Source: Vagococcus hydrophili
GTDB lineage: Bacteria; Bacillota; Bacilli; Lactobacillales; Vagococcaceae
Length of the DNA: 64,000 bases
Direction of reading: 5' to 3'
NCBI RefSeq assembly: GCF_011304195.1
Contig: NZ_CP049887.1
Coordinates: 868,001-932,000 of the forward strand
A model generated the notes under the pieces. The model ran no database searches, was not told the DNA's origin, and was given only the letters and a program-made list of their open reading frames with translations. Made by a program: the position numbers and the translations under genes. Shown here in pieces: positions 9,488 through 19,572 of the stretch. Position 1 is the first letter of the stretch; every line of letters starts with the position of its first letter.

Positions 9488-10372
9488 TTATTCGATATTT
9501 TGGACTTGTTCTCTAATTTTTTCAATCACCGTTTTAAGGAAAACAACCTGCTCTTTAATGGCAATCGTTGTTGATTTAGACCCAATTGTATTGACTTCAC
9601 GGTTCATTTCTTGAATCAAGAAGTCCATTTCTTTCCCGATACTTCCTTCTTTTTCAATTAAATTTACTAATTTCTCAACATGAATCGCTAAACGATCTAA
9701 TTCTTCATTAATATCGCCTCGCTCAATCAGTAAAGCCACTTCCGTTAGGATACGGTTTTCATCAACTGTCTCGCCAATTAAATCTTTCATTTTTTTCGTT
9801 AATTTTTCTTGATGTTCTTTTTCGATGATTTCCGACTGCTCTTTTATTTTATTAATTGCTGCTACGATATCTTTTTGATAGGTTTCAAAATAAGCATGAA
9901 TACTAGTGCCTTCTTCTGTTCGACTAATTGCTAACTGCTTAACCGCTTCTTCAAAAACAGCTAAAACATCTGCTTCCAAAACCTCATCAGTTTCTTCTTT
10001 ATCCACGACTTCAAACAATGCTGGGTGCATAATCGCACCTGTCATAATCTTAGTTGTTGAAAATTTTTGGTCTTTATAACGCTCTTTTTTAGCAGTATTT
10101 AAATCGGCCATGACTTGATCAAGTAGTCCCCATTTAATCGCCATGGTTTGATAAGCATCCGCTTCTTTTCTCACCGTCACAAAACACTCAACACGACCTC
10201 TTTCTAAATGGTCTTTAACAAGCTTTTTCATTTTCATTTCTAAAGAATTAAACTCTCTAGGCATTCTAATTTGAGTATCTAAATAGCGATGATTAACTGA
10301 TTTTATCTCAATAACTACTTGATAATTTTCTTTATTGATGTGACTTTTCCCAAATCCTGTCATACTTTTCAT
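9488..10372 (-). CDS. YicC/YloC family endoribonuclease
   Basis: Member of the YicC family, reported as RNases that act on small RNAs and mRNAs. The hallmark N-terminus MKSMTGFGKS and the C-terminal block EMDFLIQEMNREVNTIGSKS are both present, with a long helical middle. 294 aa is the usual size. It lies upstream of gmk, as in Bacillus (yloC-gmk). The gap to gmk (103 nt) shows no clear terminator. Confidence 0.93.
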   Translation of the reverse strand: MKSMTGFGKSHINKENYQVVIEIKSVNHRYLDTQIRMPREFNSLEMKMKKLVKDHLERGRVECFVTVRKEADAYQTMAIKWGLLDQVMADLNTAKKERYKDQKFSTTKIMTGAIMHPALFEVVDKEETDEVLEADVLAVFEEAVKQLAISRTEEGTSIHAYFETYQKDIVAAINKIKEQSEIIEKEHQEKLTKKMKDLIGETVDENRILTEVALLIERGDINEELDRLAIHVEKLVNLIEKEGSIGKEMDFLIQEMNREVNTIGSKSTTIAIKEQVVFLKTVIEKIREQVQNIE

Positions 10373-10380
10373 GGTTTCAC

Positions 10381-10599
10381 CTACATCTCTTTTATTGTTT
10401 TTCTTAAAGCTTCAAATTCTTCATTGGACAAAGTAACACCTTTACCCATTTTTTCATGCTCAGGTGCCCAGTCTCTTAAATCGAATTTAGGTGGACGACC
10501 ATTCCAACTCACTAAGTTTAATTCTTTTCTCCAACCCTTGGGATTTTCTGATAATACAGCAATTTCTTCAACGATTTCATATGAAAATTCTTGTGCCAT
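10381..10599 (-). CDS. YdbC-like PC4-type nucleic acid binding protein
   Basis: 72 aa protein resembling Lactococcus YdbC, a PC4-like single-stranded nucleic acid binding fold. The conserved core is ELNLVSWNGRPPKFDLRDWAPEHEKMGKG. The ATG follows the TAA of the patatin gene without a gap (TAAATG), and yicC follows 8 nt later, so all three are likely co-transcribed. A role in DNA or RNA binding is from the family, not from the context. Confidence 0.85.
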   Translation of the reverse strand: MAQEFSYEIVEEIAVLSENPKGWRKELNLVSWNGRPPKFDLRDWAPEHEKMGKGVTLSNEEFEALRKTIKEM

Positions 10600-12309
10600 T
10601 TAATTCAACTCACTTTCTAAAAATAGTAAAAATAATCCTTCTAAACCACTTTGCCACGAGACATCCATTAATAAATAATAAGCATCCCGGTACCTTTCTT
10701 CCTCTTCTTTTTTAAAGAAATGATAATAATAAAAGACTCGCTGTAAGTCTGAAATAGGTACTTTTTGCTTCACAAATTTACTTAACCATTCCGTTACTGA
10801 GTACATCATTTCTTCCGCTTCAACTTGACTACTGCCTTGTTCTTGTTTTCTTAATTCTGACACAACAAGTAAAGATAGCTCTTCTAAACTATACAGTTTT
10901 GCTGGATCTATTTCTAGTTTTTTCGCTAAAGATTCGAGTAATAAAACACTCAGAAATTCTGGTTGGAATTTTTGCGCTTGGAGCCATTCCCACTCACTTA
11001 AATTAGTCTTTTTATGGAACCAATTTTCAAAAAAATCACTTCTCTTTAAAAATTTGAAAAATTTCTGACTTAGTACTAAACTTACCTGCTTAAATCCACC
11101 CTTAGTAAAAGTATAGTCAAAGCCTTGATATTCCCCTAATATTTTCATGGTTTCAAGGTAGCCTAATTTCATATTCCAAGATGAGCGTTTACCGTCAAAC
11201 AACAAAACATTCCCTAAACCCCATTGACTAGAGATTTCTAGTTCAACAATTTCACTAGGAACCTTTGTTGATTTGGTCACTCCAGGTCCCTTAACATCCA
11301 CCACTATCAGTTCAGTAGCACCCGCCTCAAGTAACACATCTTTAGGAACATTATTTCGGTAGCCACCGTCCACATAGTAAGTTTCACCTATTAGACAAGC
11401 TGCCATCGCCGGAAAGAAGGAAGAAGAAGCTAACAACCATTTAGAAAAGCTCTCCTCCGTCATGTCTTTCAAAGAGACCACAGTTTCTTCCATATTCGGT
11501 GTCGCCGTTGTCACGATAAAAAATTCTTTTTCGCTATTAAAGATATCTTCTGGAGACATTAATTCTTTGATCAAACGATAAAGAGGGTCTGTGCTAACTC
11601 CTTTTGATTGGATCGCTGTTTTAGTTAATTTTTGCAATCCTGAGAGCAATTGATTCATAGAGTAACCTTCTGAATCATCTTCAATGGAATCTGGCATCAG
11701 CAGTATTTGCTGTGTCGTTACATCTTGCCACATTTCTTCAGCTAATCTGAAATTATCTTGTAAAATTAAACCGCCATTTAACGCCCCTACAGACGTTCCG
11801 CTAATCAAGCTAAACTGAACATTACATTCTCTCAAAGCACGCCAAACACCTATTTGATATGCGCCCTTAGCGCCACCTCCACCTAAAACCAAACCTGTTC
11901 GATAAGAAAGTTCTCGAACATAACTTTCACCTGACTGATGAACAAACTCTTTTTCTTGTAACTGTGAATTTAACCCTTCACCTTGAAGAGGTAATTTTAA
12001 AATAATCTTGTCTTTGAATCTTCTTTTAGCAAGATTCACCATTCCTAATTCAAAGTCAGAGACACTAGCTCCCTCAGACATCATGATGATATTATCAATC
12101 TCCATGGCTGCTTTTTTAAATGTTACAGATATAATAAAAAGAAGTTTATTTTTCTGATACCAACCATAAAAGCTGTCGTTTTCATCTAATTTCACAATTT
12201 TTTTACTCAAACTCAAGACAGCTTGTTTATTTGATTGATAAAACGGTAGTAATTCTTTACATTTTTCAAAATTTAATAATTTTAAATCTAATGGATATAA
12301 CTCTTTCAT
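10600..12309 (-). CDS. Patatin-like phospholipase with extra N- and C-terminal regions
   Basis: Predicted serine lipid hydrolase. The oxyanion loop GGGGAKG is at residues 143-149, the nucleophile motif GTSVG at 171-175 (Ser173), and the dyad Asp in [10 protein letters not shown]. Before the patatin domain there are about 130 residues I cannot assign, and after it about 250 mostly helical residues. At 569 aa it is much longer than single-domain bacterial patatins. No signal peptide is seen, so it acts in the cytoplasm or at the inner membrane face. The substrate is unknown. Confidence 0.85.
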   Translation of the reverse strand: MKELYPLDLKLLNFEKCKELLPFYQSNKQAVLSLSKKIVKLDENDSFYGWYQKNKLLFIISVTFKKAAMEIDNIIMMSEGASVSDFELGMVNLAKRRFKDKIILKLPLQGEGLNSQLQEKEFVHQSGESYVRELSYRTGLVLGGGGAKGAYQIGVWRALRECNVQFSLISGTSVGALNGGLILQDNFRLAEEMWQDVTTQQILLMPDSIEDDSEGYSMNQLLSGLQKLTKTAIQSKGVSTDPLYRLIKELMSPEDIFNSEKEFFIVTTATPNMEETVVSLKDMTEESFSKWLLASSSFFPAMAACLIGETYYVDGGYRNNVPKDVLLEAGATELIVVDVKGPGVTKSTKVPSEIVELEISSQWGLGNVLLFDGKRSSWNMKLGYLETMKILGEYQGFDYTFTKGGFKQVSLVLSQKFFKFLKRSDFFENWFHKKTNLSEWEWLQAQKFQPEFLSVLLLESLAKKLEIDPAKLYSLEELSLLVVSELRKQEQGSSQVEAEEMMYSVTEWLSKFVKQKVPISDLQRVFYYYHFFKKEEEERYRDAYYLLMDVSWQSGLEGLFLLFLESELN

Positions 12310-12403
12310 AACCTTTGCACCTCACTTTTTAGTCATACCTGCTAACATTGACAATAAAACGGTTTCTTAATTAAAATTTAAAATAAATATTACCATTATT
12401 TAT

Positions 12404-12432
12404 TTGACTAAGGGATTTTCCCTTCGTATAAT
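12404..12432 (+). promoter_or_regulatory. Consensus sigma-A promoter with a palindromic spacer
   Basis: TTGACT (12404-12409) and TATAAT (12427-12432) are separated by 17 bp. The spacer contains the inverted repeat AAGGGATTTTCCCTT, a possible operator. A GGGGG-rich ribosome binding region and the ATG at 12463 follow. Confidence 0.75.
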
Positions 12433-12462
12433 GAGTGATAGGGAAGACAAGGGGGCGAAAAG

Positions 12463-12828
12463 ATGGTTAGTAGCAATCGATCTGTGAAATCTGATTCGGA
12501 CAATGGCGTTAAAAAATTTACACGCTTTATTTCTCGTTCATCTCAACGCTTTTTTTCTTCATTTATTGATGAAGAAATGGAAAAAGAGAAACGATCAAAA
12601 CAACTGTTCCAACAAATTTCGCAAGCCATTACGCAGAAAAATGTTGTTGTTATACAATATAGAGATGATCTTCAAGCAAAATCTTCTAAACGATTCGAAA
12701 CGTTAGTTGGTCGTATTTACCAACACGAAACAAACCCAGAAGCCATCGTCGTGAAGCTTCAAAAAAACAATCAAGTTCGAATGATTTCTGCTAAAAACAT
12801 AAAAAAAATATCTATTATTAAACAATAA
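12463..12828 (+). CDS. Hypothetical cytoplasmic protein, small beta-rich C-terminal domain
   Basis: 121 aa, not recognised with confidence. The first 55 residues are charged and Ser/Lys/Arg rich. The last 65 (NVVVIQYRDDLQ... to the end) look like a short beta barrel, loosely like YolD-type or SH3-like domains. There is no signal peptide or membrane segment. It is the only plus-strand gene in this part, has its own strong promoter (12404-12432) and a strong terminator just after its stop, so it is monocistronic. Confidence 0.7.
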   Translation: MVSSNRSVKSDSDNGVKKFTRFISRSSQRFFSSFIDEEMEKEKRSKQLFQQISQAITQKNVVVIQYRDDLQAKSSKRFETLVGRIYQHETNPEAIVVKLQKNNQVRMISAKNIKKISIIKQ

Positions 12829-12848
12829 AAATTAAATAAAAACATTAA

Positions 12849-12900
12849 AAATAAGTCGCTAATCATGAAAATAACTTTTGTGATTAGCTGCTTATTTTTT
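12849..12900. terminator. Bidirectional terminator between the 121 aa gene and acpS
   Basis: AAATAAG and GCTAATCA on one arm pair with TGATTAGC and CTTATTTTTT on the other. T-tracts on both strands fit the convergent genes. Confidence 0.85.
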
Positions 12901-13250
12901 TATTTTTCTAAAATAATTTGCGCCACTGCCGTCTGATCTGTGTGAGAAATTGACACATGAACATGTCCCTCAAAAGGGGAATCTACCACAACTGGTCGAC
13001 CATTTCCCTCTTTTAAAATTTCCACATCTGTTAACTTAACTTTGCCAATTCCTGTGCCAAAAGCTTTTGAAAAGGCTTCTTTACACGCAAAACGCCCACC
13101 TAAAAATTCCACTTTCCGCTTCTCTCCTAATTGATCAAAAAGCTGACGTTCTTTTTCAGTCAACACTCGGTCAATAAATTTAGGATTTTTTTCAATAACT
13201 TCTTTCATACGGTCTAATTCGACAATATCAATACCTATTCCAACGATCAT
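12900..13250 (-). CDS. acpS: Holo-[acyl-carrier-protein] synthase
   Basis: Transfers phosphopantetheine from CoA to acyl carrier protein. It has the N-terminal GIGIDIVELDR motif with the Mg-binding Asp and FACKEAFSKAFGTG with the catalytic Glu/Lys region. 116 aa is standard. It lies between cshA and the convergent 121 aa gene. Confidence 0.95.
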   Translation of the reverse strand: MIVGIGIDIVELDRMKEVIEKNPKFIDRVLTEKERQLFDQLGEKRKVEFLGGRFACKEAFSKAFGTGIGKVKLTDVEILKEGNGRPVVVDSPFEGHVHVSISHTDQTAVAQIILEK

Positions 13251-13291
13251 TTTATCACCTTTTCTCTTAACTTATTATAAGATGCTTCAAT

Positions 13292-13321
13292 AAAAAAAGC
13301 TAATACCAAAAGTATTAGCTT
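13292..13321 (-). terminator. Terminator after cshA
   Basis: Perfect stem AAGCTAATAC/GTATTAGCTT with a 5-nt loop and a T-run on the minus strand, starting 6 nt after the helicase stop. acpS therefore needs its own promoter in the 13251-13290 gap or read-through. Confidence 0.85.
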
Positions 13322-13327
13322 AAAAAA

Positions 13328-14944
13328 TTATTTTGAGTTGTTGCGGATAACAAAGCCACGTGATTTGTCTTTGCCACCATTGTTATTACCTTTGTTGCCT
13401 TCGTTACTGCGTTTACGGTTTTCACCTGGTTTTGAATCATCGTGACGTTTTTTGTTGTATTGCTCTTTTTTGCGGTTGTTATCGCGGTCACGATTGCCAC
13501 CACGGTTTCCATCACGATCGCGATCACGGTTTCCACCACCACGATTGCCACGGTAGTTACCTCCACGATTGCCGCCACGGTTTCCACCACGGTTATTGTT
13601 TTTACCACCGCCACCACGACGATTTGGTAAAGGTCTTTCAGGTGTGATGTTTACAGGCACTTCAGATGCATCATCTTTAGCAATTTGTTTGATTAATAAT
13701 GCTGCTAAATCTTCAGCAGAATATTTTTCAAGCAATTCACTTGCTGCTCCTTGATAGCTTTCTAAACCATTATCAACCATTAACTCTTGAATAGTTTCAA
13801 CAGCTGAACCAATTTGACCTTCAATCGCTTCTTTTTTAGAAGGTGGACGTAGAGTTGTCATTTTTTTCTTAGTTAAGTTTTCAATAACGTGTAAGTAGCT
13901 CATTTCATTAGGCGTTACAAATGTTACTGACATACCTTCTTTACCAGCGCGTCCTGTACGACCAATACGGTGAACATAGCTTTCTGGATCTTGAGGAATA
14001 TCATAGTTATATACATGTGAAACTCCTGAAATATCTAATCCACGTGCTGCAACGTCTGTCGCAACTAAGATATCAATTTCGTCATTTTTGAAAGCTTTTA
14101 AAATACTCATACGTTTATGTTGAGGTAAATCACCATGGATACCTTCAGCTTTATAGCCACGCATTTCTAATCCACGAGCTAATTCGTCAACACGACGTTT
14201 TGTACGACCAAAGACAATTGTTAAATCTGGGTTTTGAACATCGAATAAACGAGTCATAATATCAAATTTTTCAAATTCTTTACATTGTACAAAATATTGA
14301 TCAATCAAGTTAGCTGTCATTTCTTTAGCTTTGATTTTAACGTGTTCTGGCTCTTTCATAAACTTAACGCCAATGCGTTTGATGCTATCTGGCATTGTTG
14401 CTGAGAATAATAAAGTTTGTCTTGTATCAGGAACTTTAGAGATAATTGATTCAATATCTTCTAAGAATCCCATGTTTAACATTTCATCGGCTTCATCTAA
14501 TACTAAAGTTTCTACTTTATCTAATTTTAAGGTACGACGATTGATGTGATCTAACATTCTACCTGGCGTTCCGACAACAATGTGTGGGTTGTTTTTCAAT
14601 GATTTGATTTGACGACCAATATCAGCTCCACCATATACAGCTTGAACTTTAATACGTTTATCTTTACCTAAACGATAAATTTCTTCCTGTGTTTGGATAG
14701 CTAATTCTCTGGTTGGTGCAATAACTAAACCTTGAATTGCTGATTTTTCTGTGTCGATCTTGTCTAACATTGGTAAACCAAAGGCCGCTGTTTTACCAGT
14801 TCCTGTTTGGGCTTGTCCAATAACGTCTTTTCCTTCTAATGCTAATGGGATCGTTTCACTTTGGATTGGTGTTGCTTCCTCAAATCCGATACTCTCTACT
14901 GCTTGTAATAATCTTTTGTCTAAATTTAATTCACTAAATTTCAA
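13328..14944 (-). CDS. cshA: DEAD-box RNA helicase with RGG-rich tail
   Basis: ATP-dependent RNA helicase of the CshA type, linked to the RNA degradosome, ribosome assembly and cold adaptation. Motifs in order: AQTGTGKT (I), PTRELA (Ia), TPGRML (Ib), DEAD (II), SAT (III), and [10 protein letters not shown] (VI). The last ~100 residues are low-complexity RGG/NRGG/RDRD repeats that bind RNA, then a basic tail. 538 aa matches Lactobacillales CshA. It is monocistronic, with a terminator at 13292-13321. Confidence 0.95.
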   Translation of the reverse strand: MKFSELNLDKRLLQAVESIGFEEATPIQSETIPLALEGKDVIGQAQTGTGKTAAFGLPMLDKIDTEKSAIQGLVIAPTRELAIQTQEEIYRLGKDKRIKVQAVYGGADIGRQIKSLKNNPHIVVGTPGRMLDHINRRTLKLDKVETLVLDEADEMLNMGFLEDIESIISKVPDTRQTLLFSATMPDSIKRIGVKFMKEPEHVKIKAKEMTANLIDQYFVQCKEFEKFDIMTRLFDVQNPDLTIVFGRTKRRVDELARGLEMRGYKAEGIHGDLPQHKRMSILKAFKNDEIDILVATDVAARGLDISGVSHVYNYDIPQDPESYVHRIGRTGRAGKEGMSVTFVTPNEMSYLHVIENLTKKKMTTLRPPSKKEAIEGQIGSAVETIQELMVDNGLESYQGAASELLEKYSAEDLAALLIKQIAKDDASEVPVNITPERPLPNRRGGGGKNNNRGGNRGGNRGGNYRGNRGGGNRDRDRDGNRGGNRDRDNNRKKEQYNKKRHDDSKPGENRKRSNEGNKGNNNGGKDKSRGFVIRNNSK

Positions 14945-15068
14945 ATGATATCCTCCTAAATTCTTTCACTCGTCCAAGCGTCTATTTTCCTTTATGAAAA
15001 TAAATGAAAATAGGCATTCGTGTAATACTATCACATTCTATAAAATTTAACAACAAAACACCTTCCCG

Positions 15069-16442
15069 TTAATGATTATTTAATAAATAATCAACAACTT
15101 CTTTTAATCCCATACCGTTACTCGCTTTCAGAAAAACAGTATCTTGTGGGTGTAAGCTTTGATTAACGGCTTTTTTCAAATCTTCTTTTTCTTCTTTTCC
15201 AAATAGATGGATGTTCGCAGTATCAAATTTTTCTTTTAACACATCAGATAAAGTAGAAATTTCACTTCCATATAAGAAAACTTCAGCAATTTTTTCTGGA
15301 TCAAGATGCTCACTCACACTACTATGCATTGCCTTTGATTCTTTACCAAGCTCTAACATATCACCTAAAACCACCACTTTTTTTCCTTTTGTTTCAATTT
15401 TAGAAAAAGAATCTAAAACTAACTTCATAGCAGTCGGATTGGCATTATACACATCACTTAAAATATCAATACCATCCTTTGTCTTCAACCATTCTGTTCT
15501 ATTTTTAGTTAAATCAAAATGAGCCAGGCCTTGTTTCATTTTTTCTACCGGCACTTCAAAATGTTTCCCAATTAATAAAGCAATCAAGGCATTCGTTACA
15601 TTGTATTCACCTAGAACAGGAATCGTAAAAGTTTCTAACGTCTCTTCTAATTTTACTTGGAACGTCGTCTTTTCTCTGGTTTCTTCCACGATACTTGCTG
15701 TTAGGTCACCCTTTGTGTTTAGTCCAAACATCTGTACTTCTTGTGTGACTTCTTCTAATAAAGGTTTCAATAAAGGCTCAGCTTCTGGTACAACTAAGAT
15801 ACCTTTCTTATTAAGACCAGAAACAATTTCCATTTTACCTGCCGCAATCCCTGCTCGTGATCCTAAATACTCAATGTGAGATTCACCAATCATTGTAATC
15901 GCCGCAATCTCAGGTTCTGCAATGGTTGATAATAATTCAATATCACCTTTGCGATCCATTCCCATTTCAAGAACTAACATTTCTGTATTTTCTGGCATAC
16001 TTAAAATGGTGTACGGCAACCCTATTTCATTGTTGTAGTTCCCTTGAGTTTTGTAAGTTTTATAAGCGGTACTAAGAACGGCTGAAGTCATATCTTTAGT
16101 CGTTGTTTTACCGTTACTTCCAGTAATCCCACACACTTTAGGATTTTCTTTTTTTAGATAAAAACGAGCTAAATCTTGCAAGGCTTTTAACGTATCTTCT
16201 ACTAAAACATAAGGTGTTTTTTCGCCCAATTCATGATCAGAAAGCACTAATGACGCACCATTTTCAAGTGCTTGAGGGATAAAATCGTGTCCATCTCGGT
16301 TACCTTTTAAAGGGACATATAAACTATTTAAAGAAATTTTTCTCGTATCGAATTCTACACTGGTTATTGCTAGCTCTTCTGAGACTTTGTTTGGATTTTT
16401 ACCATTCACTGCTTTCATTATCTCATTCACGGTTAATCTCAT
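15069..16442 (-). CDS. murF: UDP-MurNAc-tripeptide--D-alanyl-D-alanine ligase
   Basis: Adds D-Ala-D-Ala to the cell wall precursor in the cytoplasm. Mur ligase P-loop is GITGSNGKTTTKD, with NYNNEIGLP and later YNANPTAMK in the ligase domains. I chose ATG 16442 (MRLTVNEIM) because GAGG precedes it by about 7 nt; an upstream TTG in frame has no Shine-Dalgarno. It lies 75 nt after ddl, whose product is its substrate, and is probably co-transcribed. Confidence 0.95.
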   Translation of the reverse strand: MRLTVNEIMKAVNGKNPNKVSEELAITSVEFDTRKISLNSLYVPLKGNRDGHDFIPQALENGASLVLSDHELGEKTPYVLVEDTLKALQDLARFYLKKENPKVCGITGSNGKTTTKDMTSAVLSTAYKTYKTQGNYNNEIGLPYTILSMPENTEMLVLEMGMDRKGDIELLSTIAEPEIAAITMIGESHIEYLGSRAGIAAGKMEIVSGLNKKGILVVPEAEPLLKPLLEEVTQEVQMFGLNTKGDLTASIVEETREKTTFQVKLEETLETFTIPVLGEYNVTNALIALLIGKHFEVPVEKMKQGLAHFDLTKNRTEWLKTKDGIDILSDVYNANPTAMKLVLDSFSKIETKGKKVVVLGDMLELGKESKAMHSSVSEHLDPEKIAEVFLYGSEISTLSDVLKEKFDTANIHLFGKEEKEDLKKAVNQSLHPQDTVFLKASNGMGLKEVVDYLLNNH

Positions 16443-16516
16443 TTGTTGTCCTCTTTTCAAATTGAACCAAAAAGAGGCGGATCTAAGATCTCACCTTCTT
16501 CTTGATTATTTAATTT

Positions 16517-17563
16517 TTAATTACCCAATTCGATTTCTTGTTTTTTATCAAAACGTAATTTAGCTAATTGAATTAATTCTTCTAATAGATCACTGTAATT
16601 AATTCCCATGTGCTCCCATAATAATGGATACATGCTAAACGGAGTAAAACCAGGCAAGGTATTCACTTCATTCAAGAAAATCTCTTGATTGGCTGTGACA
16701 AAGAAATCACAACGGCTAAGTCCACTACCATCTAAAGCAATATACGCATCTTTTGCATAACTACGCATTTTTTGATGTAATTCTTCTGAAACATTAGCTG
16801 GTACTTGAAGGGTTACTTTATTATCAATATATTTTGATTCATAATCATAGAAAGCAACATCTTTCACGATTTCACCAGCCATAGTTGTTCTAACTTCATC
16901 ATTCCCTAAGATAGCAACCTCTAACTCACGGGCTTCGATGCCTTGTTCTACTAACACACGGCGATCGTATCTAAAAGCAAACTCAATGGCTTTAATTAAT
17001 TCTTCTCTAGTTTCAGCTTTACTAATCCCAACACTTGAACCTAAATTAGCCGGTTTAACAAAGACTGGATAAATCAATGAGCCTTCACATTCCGCTAAGA
17101 CTGATTCTGAGTCATTTAAATACTGACGCTTAATCACTGCTACATAAGGTAATTGTGGAATGCCTGCTTGTTGGAATAATTGTTTAGCGATAATTTTATC
17201 CATAGCACATGAACTTGCTAAAACACCCGCACCAACATAAGGCATGTTTAACACTTCAAATAACCCTTGAACGGTGCCGTCTTCTCCATTTGGTCCATGT
17301 AAAACTGGGAAAATGACCGTGTTTGTTTCTTTGATGTCACTAGGTAAAATAGGTTGCGCATTTTTCAATGTTAAGTGTAACTCTGACTCTGTTTCTGGTG
17401 CTTTCTTAAATAGAGGGCCTTTTAACCAGTCGCCTTCTTTTGTTATATAGACAATTTGAACTTCATAATAGTTATAGTAAATTGCTTTTAAGACTGAAAA
17501 AGCTGACAATATTGATACATCATGTTCTGCGCTTTTTCCTCCATAGATTAACGTGATTTTCAT
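16517..17563 (-). CDS. ddl: D-alanine--D-alanine ligase (first copy)
   Basis: ATP-grasp ligase that makes D-Ala-D-Ala. It begins MKITLIYGGKSAEHDVS; HGPNGEDGTVQG, the omega loop FYDYESKY with Tyr retained, and LNEVNTLPGFT are present. The tyrosine favours D-Ala-D-Ala over D-Ala-D-Lac activity. The start at 17563 has AGGAGG 6 nt upstream. About 348 aa. A second homologue is at 34517-35524. Confidence 0.93.
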   Translation of the reverse strand: MKITLIYGGKSAEHDVSILSAFSVLKAIYYNYYEVQIVYITKEGDWLKGPLFKKAPETESELHLTLKNAQPILPSDIKETNTVIFPVLHGPNGEDGTVQGLFEVLNMPYVGAGVLASSCAMDKIIAKQLFQQAGIPQLPYVAVIKRQYLNDSESVLAECEGSLIYPVFVKPANLGSSVGISKAETREELIKAIEFAFRYDRRVLVEQGIEARELEVAILGNDEVRTTMAGEIVKDVAFYDYESKYIDNKVTLQVPANVSEELHQKMRSYAKDAYIALDGSGLSRCDFFVTANQEIFLNEVNTLPGFTPFSMYPLLWEHMGINYSDLLEELIQLAKLRFDKKQEIELGN

Positions 17564-17644
17564 GTTAGTCCTCCTAATTTTCATAGAATTCATTATACTT
17601 TATTTTTTTATAAAAAACCATTCTCCTTTTTCTTTCATAAAAGA

Positions 17645-17690
17645 ATAAAAACCACCAACCTTTTCATGAAAGAAAAAATTAGTGGTTTTG
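17645..17690. terminator. Terminator after the 258 aa hypothetical gene
   Basis: AAAACCAC pairs with GTGGTTTT across a long loop; on the minus strand it is followed by a T-rich run. It begins immediately after the stop of the gene at 17692. Confidence 0.65.
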
Positions 17691-17691
17691 C

Positions 17692-18468
17692 TTATTGATT
17701 CATAAAAAGTGAGTCGTATTTTTCATTAATTATTTTCCAACTTTGGCTTTCTTTAGAATAAATCAGTGTGCCGATTTGAAATTCTTGTTTAAAATAATAA
17801 TTATCGACTTTTCTCAAATTATCCTCGACCACATGAATAGGGATGCTATATTTCCCATCAATTAAACCCACCTGAGAAAAATTAAAGACAATGCCTTCTT
17901 GCATCACGCTTTTTAATTCAACCACTAAATCATCGGGCAACTCAGAAATAGCTTCTGATTTCTTCTTAAAAAAAGACCGATTACTATCGATTTGTTGGTA
18001 CGTTAAAAAACTGATTTTTCTTGCTAACGTTTGATAAAACTCATCAATCTTTCGGTAGTAAACTTTGATTGTTTTTTGATTCAACTCAAAAAAAGCAAAG
18101 CTATTTTGAAGTTGATAAAAGAAAGGCGAACGGAGCTGATTTTTCATATGACCAAAATAAAGCAATTCGGAAATTTCATTTGGGGTTAACCGCTTTAACG
18201 TATCATATTCTTTAAAATCAATCCATTTTAACTCTCGCTGATTTTTTGCCTCCATCATCGAGAAATATCGATCGACTTCTTTAAATCCTTTAACCACACG
18301 AAATCCTGTATGACTTTCATACTCTCCTTCATTTTCGTAAGGATTGAGTAACAAAAGATTTTCAGGTCGATTAATTGTATACCGATTAAAATCTTCATGG
18401 GTCATCCCTTTGGCTAGAATCGAATTACTGATTGCATCCAAATGAATATACAAATAATCTTGCAACAC
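17692..18468 (-). CDS. Hypothetical protein
   Basis: 258 aa, not recognised. It starts with GTG (GTG TTG CAA) and has GAGG about 6 nt upstream. It is hydrophilic with no signal peptide or membrane helix. The sequence is rich in Tyr and Phe and has a central run of charged helices (residues ~110-180). It is divergent from the sortase gene and behind a terminator that separates it from ddl. Confidence 0.7.
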   Translation of the reverse strand: MLQDYLYIHLDAISNSILAKGMTHEDFNRYTINRPENLLLLNPYENEGEYESHTGFRVVKGFKEVDRYFSMMEAKNQRELKWIDFKEYDTLKRLTPNEISELLYFGHMKNQLRSPFFYQLQNSFAFFELNQKTIKVYYRKIDEFYQTLARKISFLTYQQIDSNRSFFKKKSEAISELPDDLVVELKSVMQEGIVFNFSQVGLIDGKYSIPIHVVEDNLRKVDNYYFKQEFQIGTLIYSKESQSWKIINEKYDSLFMNQ

Positions 18469-18694
18469 CTTTCACCTCGTTCCCATCATGTTTACGTTAT
18501 TATAACTATACCATTTATTAACTCTTTTGGAATGCCTATTATACATTTGTTAAATTAAGTTTATATTACATAGCGATTGTAGAAAACGGTTCCCCGAAAT
18601 ACTTATGTAATATTTAAGAGATCCTTTCCTTTTTACCCATTTTTTGCTCATATATGGTATTATTATCTTAAATCCTTTAAAGGAGGTTTTACTT

Positions 18695-19477
18695 ATCAGT
18701 AAGAAAAAAAATACAACCAATTCTAATAAACGATCTAGCAAACATAGTAAAAAACAACAGAAATCTTTTGGGACCAAATTTAAAAATGGGATTATTAATC
18801 TAATCATGGTTCTCTTGTTACTTGTCGGTTTTGCGCTGATTTTTAACAACCAAATTAAAAATTATCTCGTCAAAGATACCACACAAAAACATACGATTAG
18901 TAACGTGACCCGAGAAGATGTTAAAAAGAATGAAAAAAAGGAAGCCAACTTTGATTTTAATCAAGTAGAGTCTCTTGATTTCAACTTAGTCGCCCAAGCA
19001 ACTAAAGGACGTGACACAGGACTTGATACCATCGGTGGGATTGCGATCCCTAGCGTTAAAATGAATCTACCGATTTTCAAAGGTGTTTCTAACTACGTTT
19101 TAGCCGTTGGTGCTGGAACCATGAAAGAAGAACAACGCATGGGACATGGTAACTACGCGTTAGCCAGTCATTACATGTATGACCCGGCACTTCTATTTGC
19201 GCCTCTTGTTAACGTTGAATTAGGTAGTTCTATTCTTTTAACAGACCTTGATTATATTTACGAATATAAAACAATCTCAAAAAACTACGTCGAGCCTACC
19301 CGCGTCGAGGTCATCGATGATGTGAAAGATAAACAACTAGTAACACTTGTAACCTGTGATGTGAGTGGTGAAAATCGTCTCATCGTTCAAGGTGAATTGG
19401 TTAGAAAAGTCAAAGGTAAAGATGCACCTAAAGACATGCAAGAAGCCTTTGAAATGGATCAAACGAATTATTATTAA
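18695..19477 (+). CDS. srtA: Class A sortase, apparently with an ATC start codon
   Basis: Transpeptidase that anchors LPXTG proteins to the cell wall. A basic N-terminus (SKKKNTTNSNKR) leads to one membrane helix (about residues 33-52), then the sortase domain: catalytic His in ALASHYM, Cys in LVTCDVSGE and Arg in NRLIVQG. AGGAGG is at 18681-18686, and the codon 8 nt after it is ATC at 18695. The only in-frame conventional start upstream is TTG at 18644, which lacks a ribosome binding site. The next in-frame ATG would remove the cytoplasmic tail and split the membrane helix. The start is thus uncertain; the product is about 260 aa. Confidence 0.9.
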   Translation: MSKKKNTTNSNKRSSKHSKKQQKSFGTKFKNGIINLIMVLLLLVGFALIFNNQIKNYLVKDTTQKHTISNVTREDVKKNEKKEANFDFNQVESLDFNLVAQATKGRDTGLDTIGGIAIPSVKMNLPIFKGVSNYVLAVGAGTMKEEQRMGHGNYALASHYMYDPALLFAPLVNVELGSSILLTDLDYIYEYKTISKNYVEPTRVEVIDDVKDKQLVTLVTCDVSGENRLIVQGELVRKVKGKDAPKDMQEAFEMDQTNYY

Positions 19478-19480
19478 ATG

Positions 19481-19530
19481 AAAAAGAAGTCTCCCGATTT
19501 TAAGTATCTTAAATCGGGGGACTTCTTTTT
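19481..19530. terminator. Bidirectional terminator between srtA and yhaM
   Basis: Near-perfect stem AAAAAGAAGTC-CCCGATTT / AAATCGGG-GGACTTCTTTTT with a 10-nt loop. It starts 4 nt after the sortase stop, and serves yhaM from the other side after the repeat array. Confidence 0.9.
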
Positions 19531-19533
19531 CAT

Positions 19534-19572
19534 TTAGTTGCTTGGAGCTAAGCGATTTTTTATTCACTCTAT
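19534..19572 (-). repeat. Half copy of the dispersed hairpin repeat
   Basis: On the minus strand: AGTGAATAAAAAATCG-CTTAGCTCC-AAGCAACTAAATG, the 5' arm only, directly followed by the terminator at 19481-19530. It matches the half copy at 7914-7955 almost base for base. Confidence 0.75.

Noticed and set aside
13315-13647. Overlapping frames and short tandem repeats at the cshA 3' end, CRISPR-like at first sight
   Set aside because: They are the codons of the RGG/NRGG tail of the helicase; units are irregular with no spacers.
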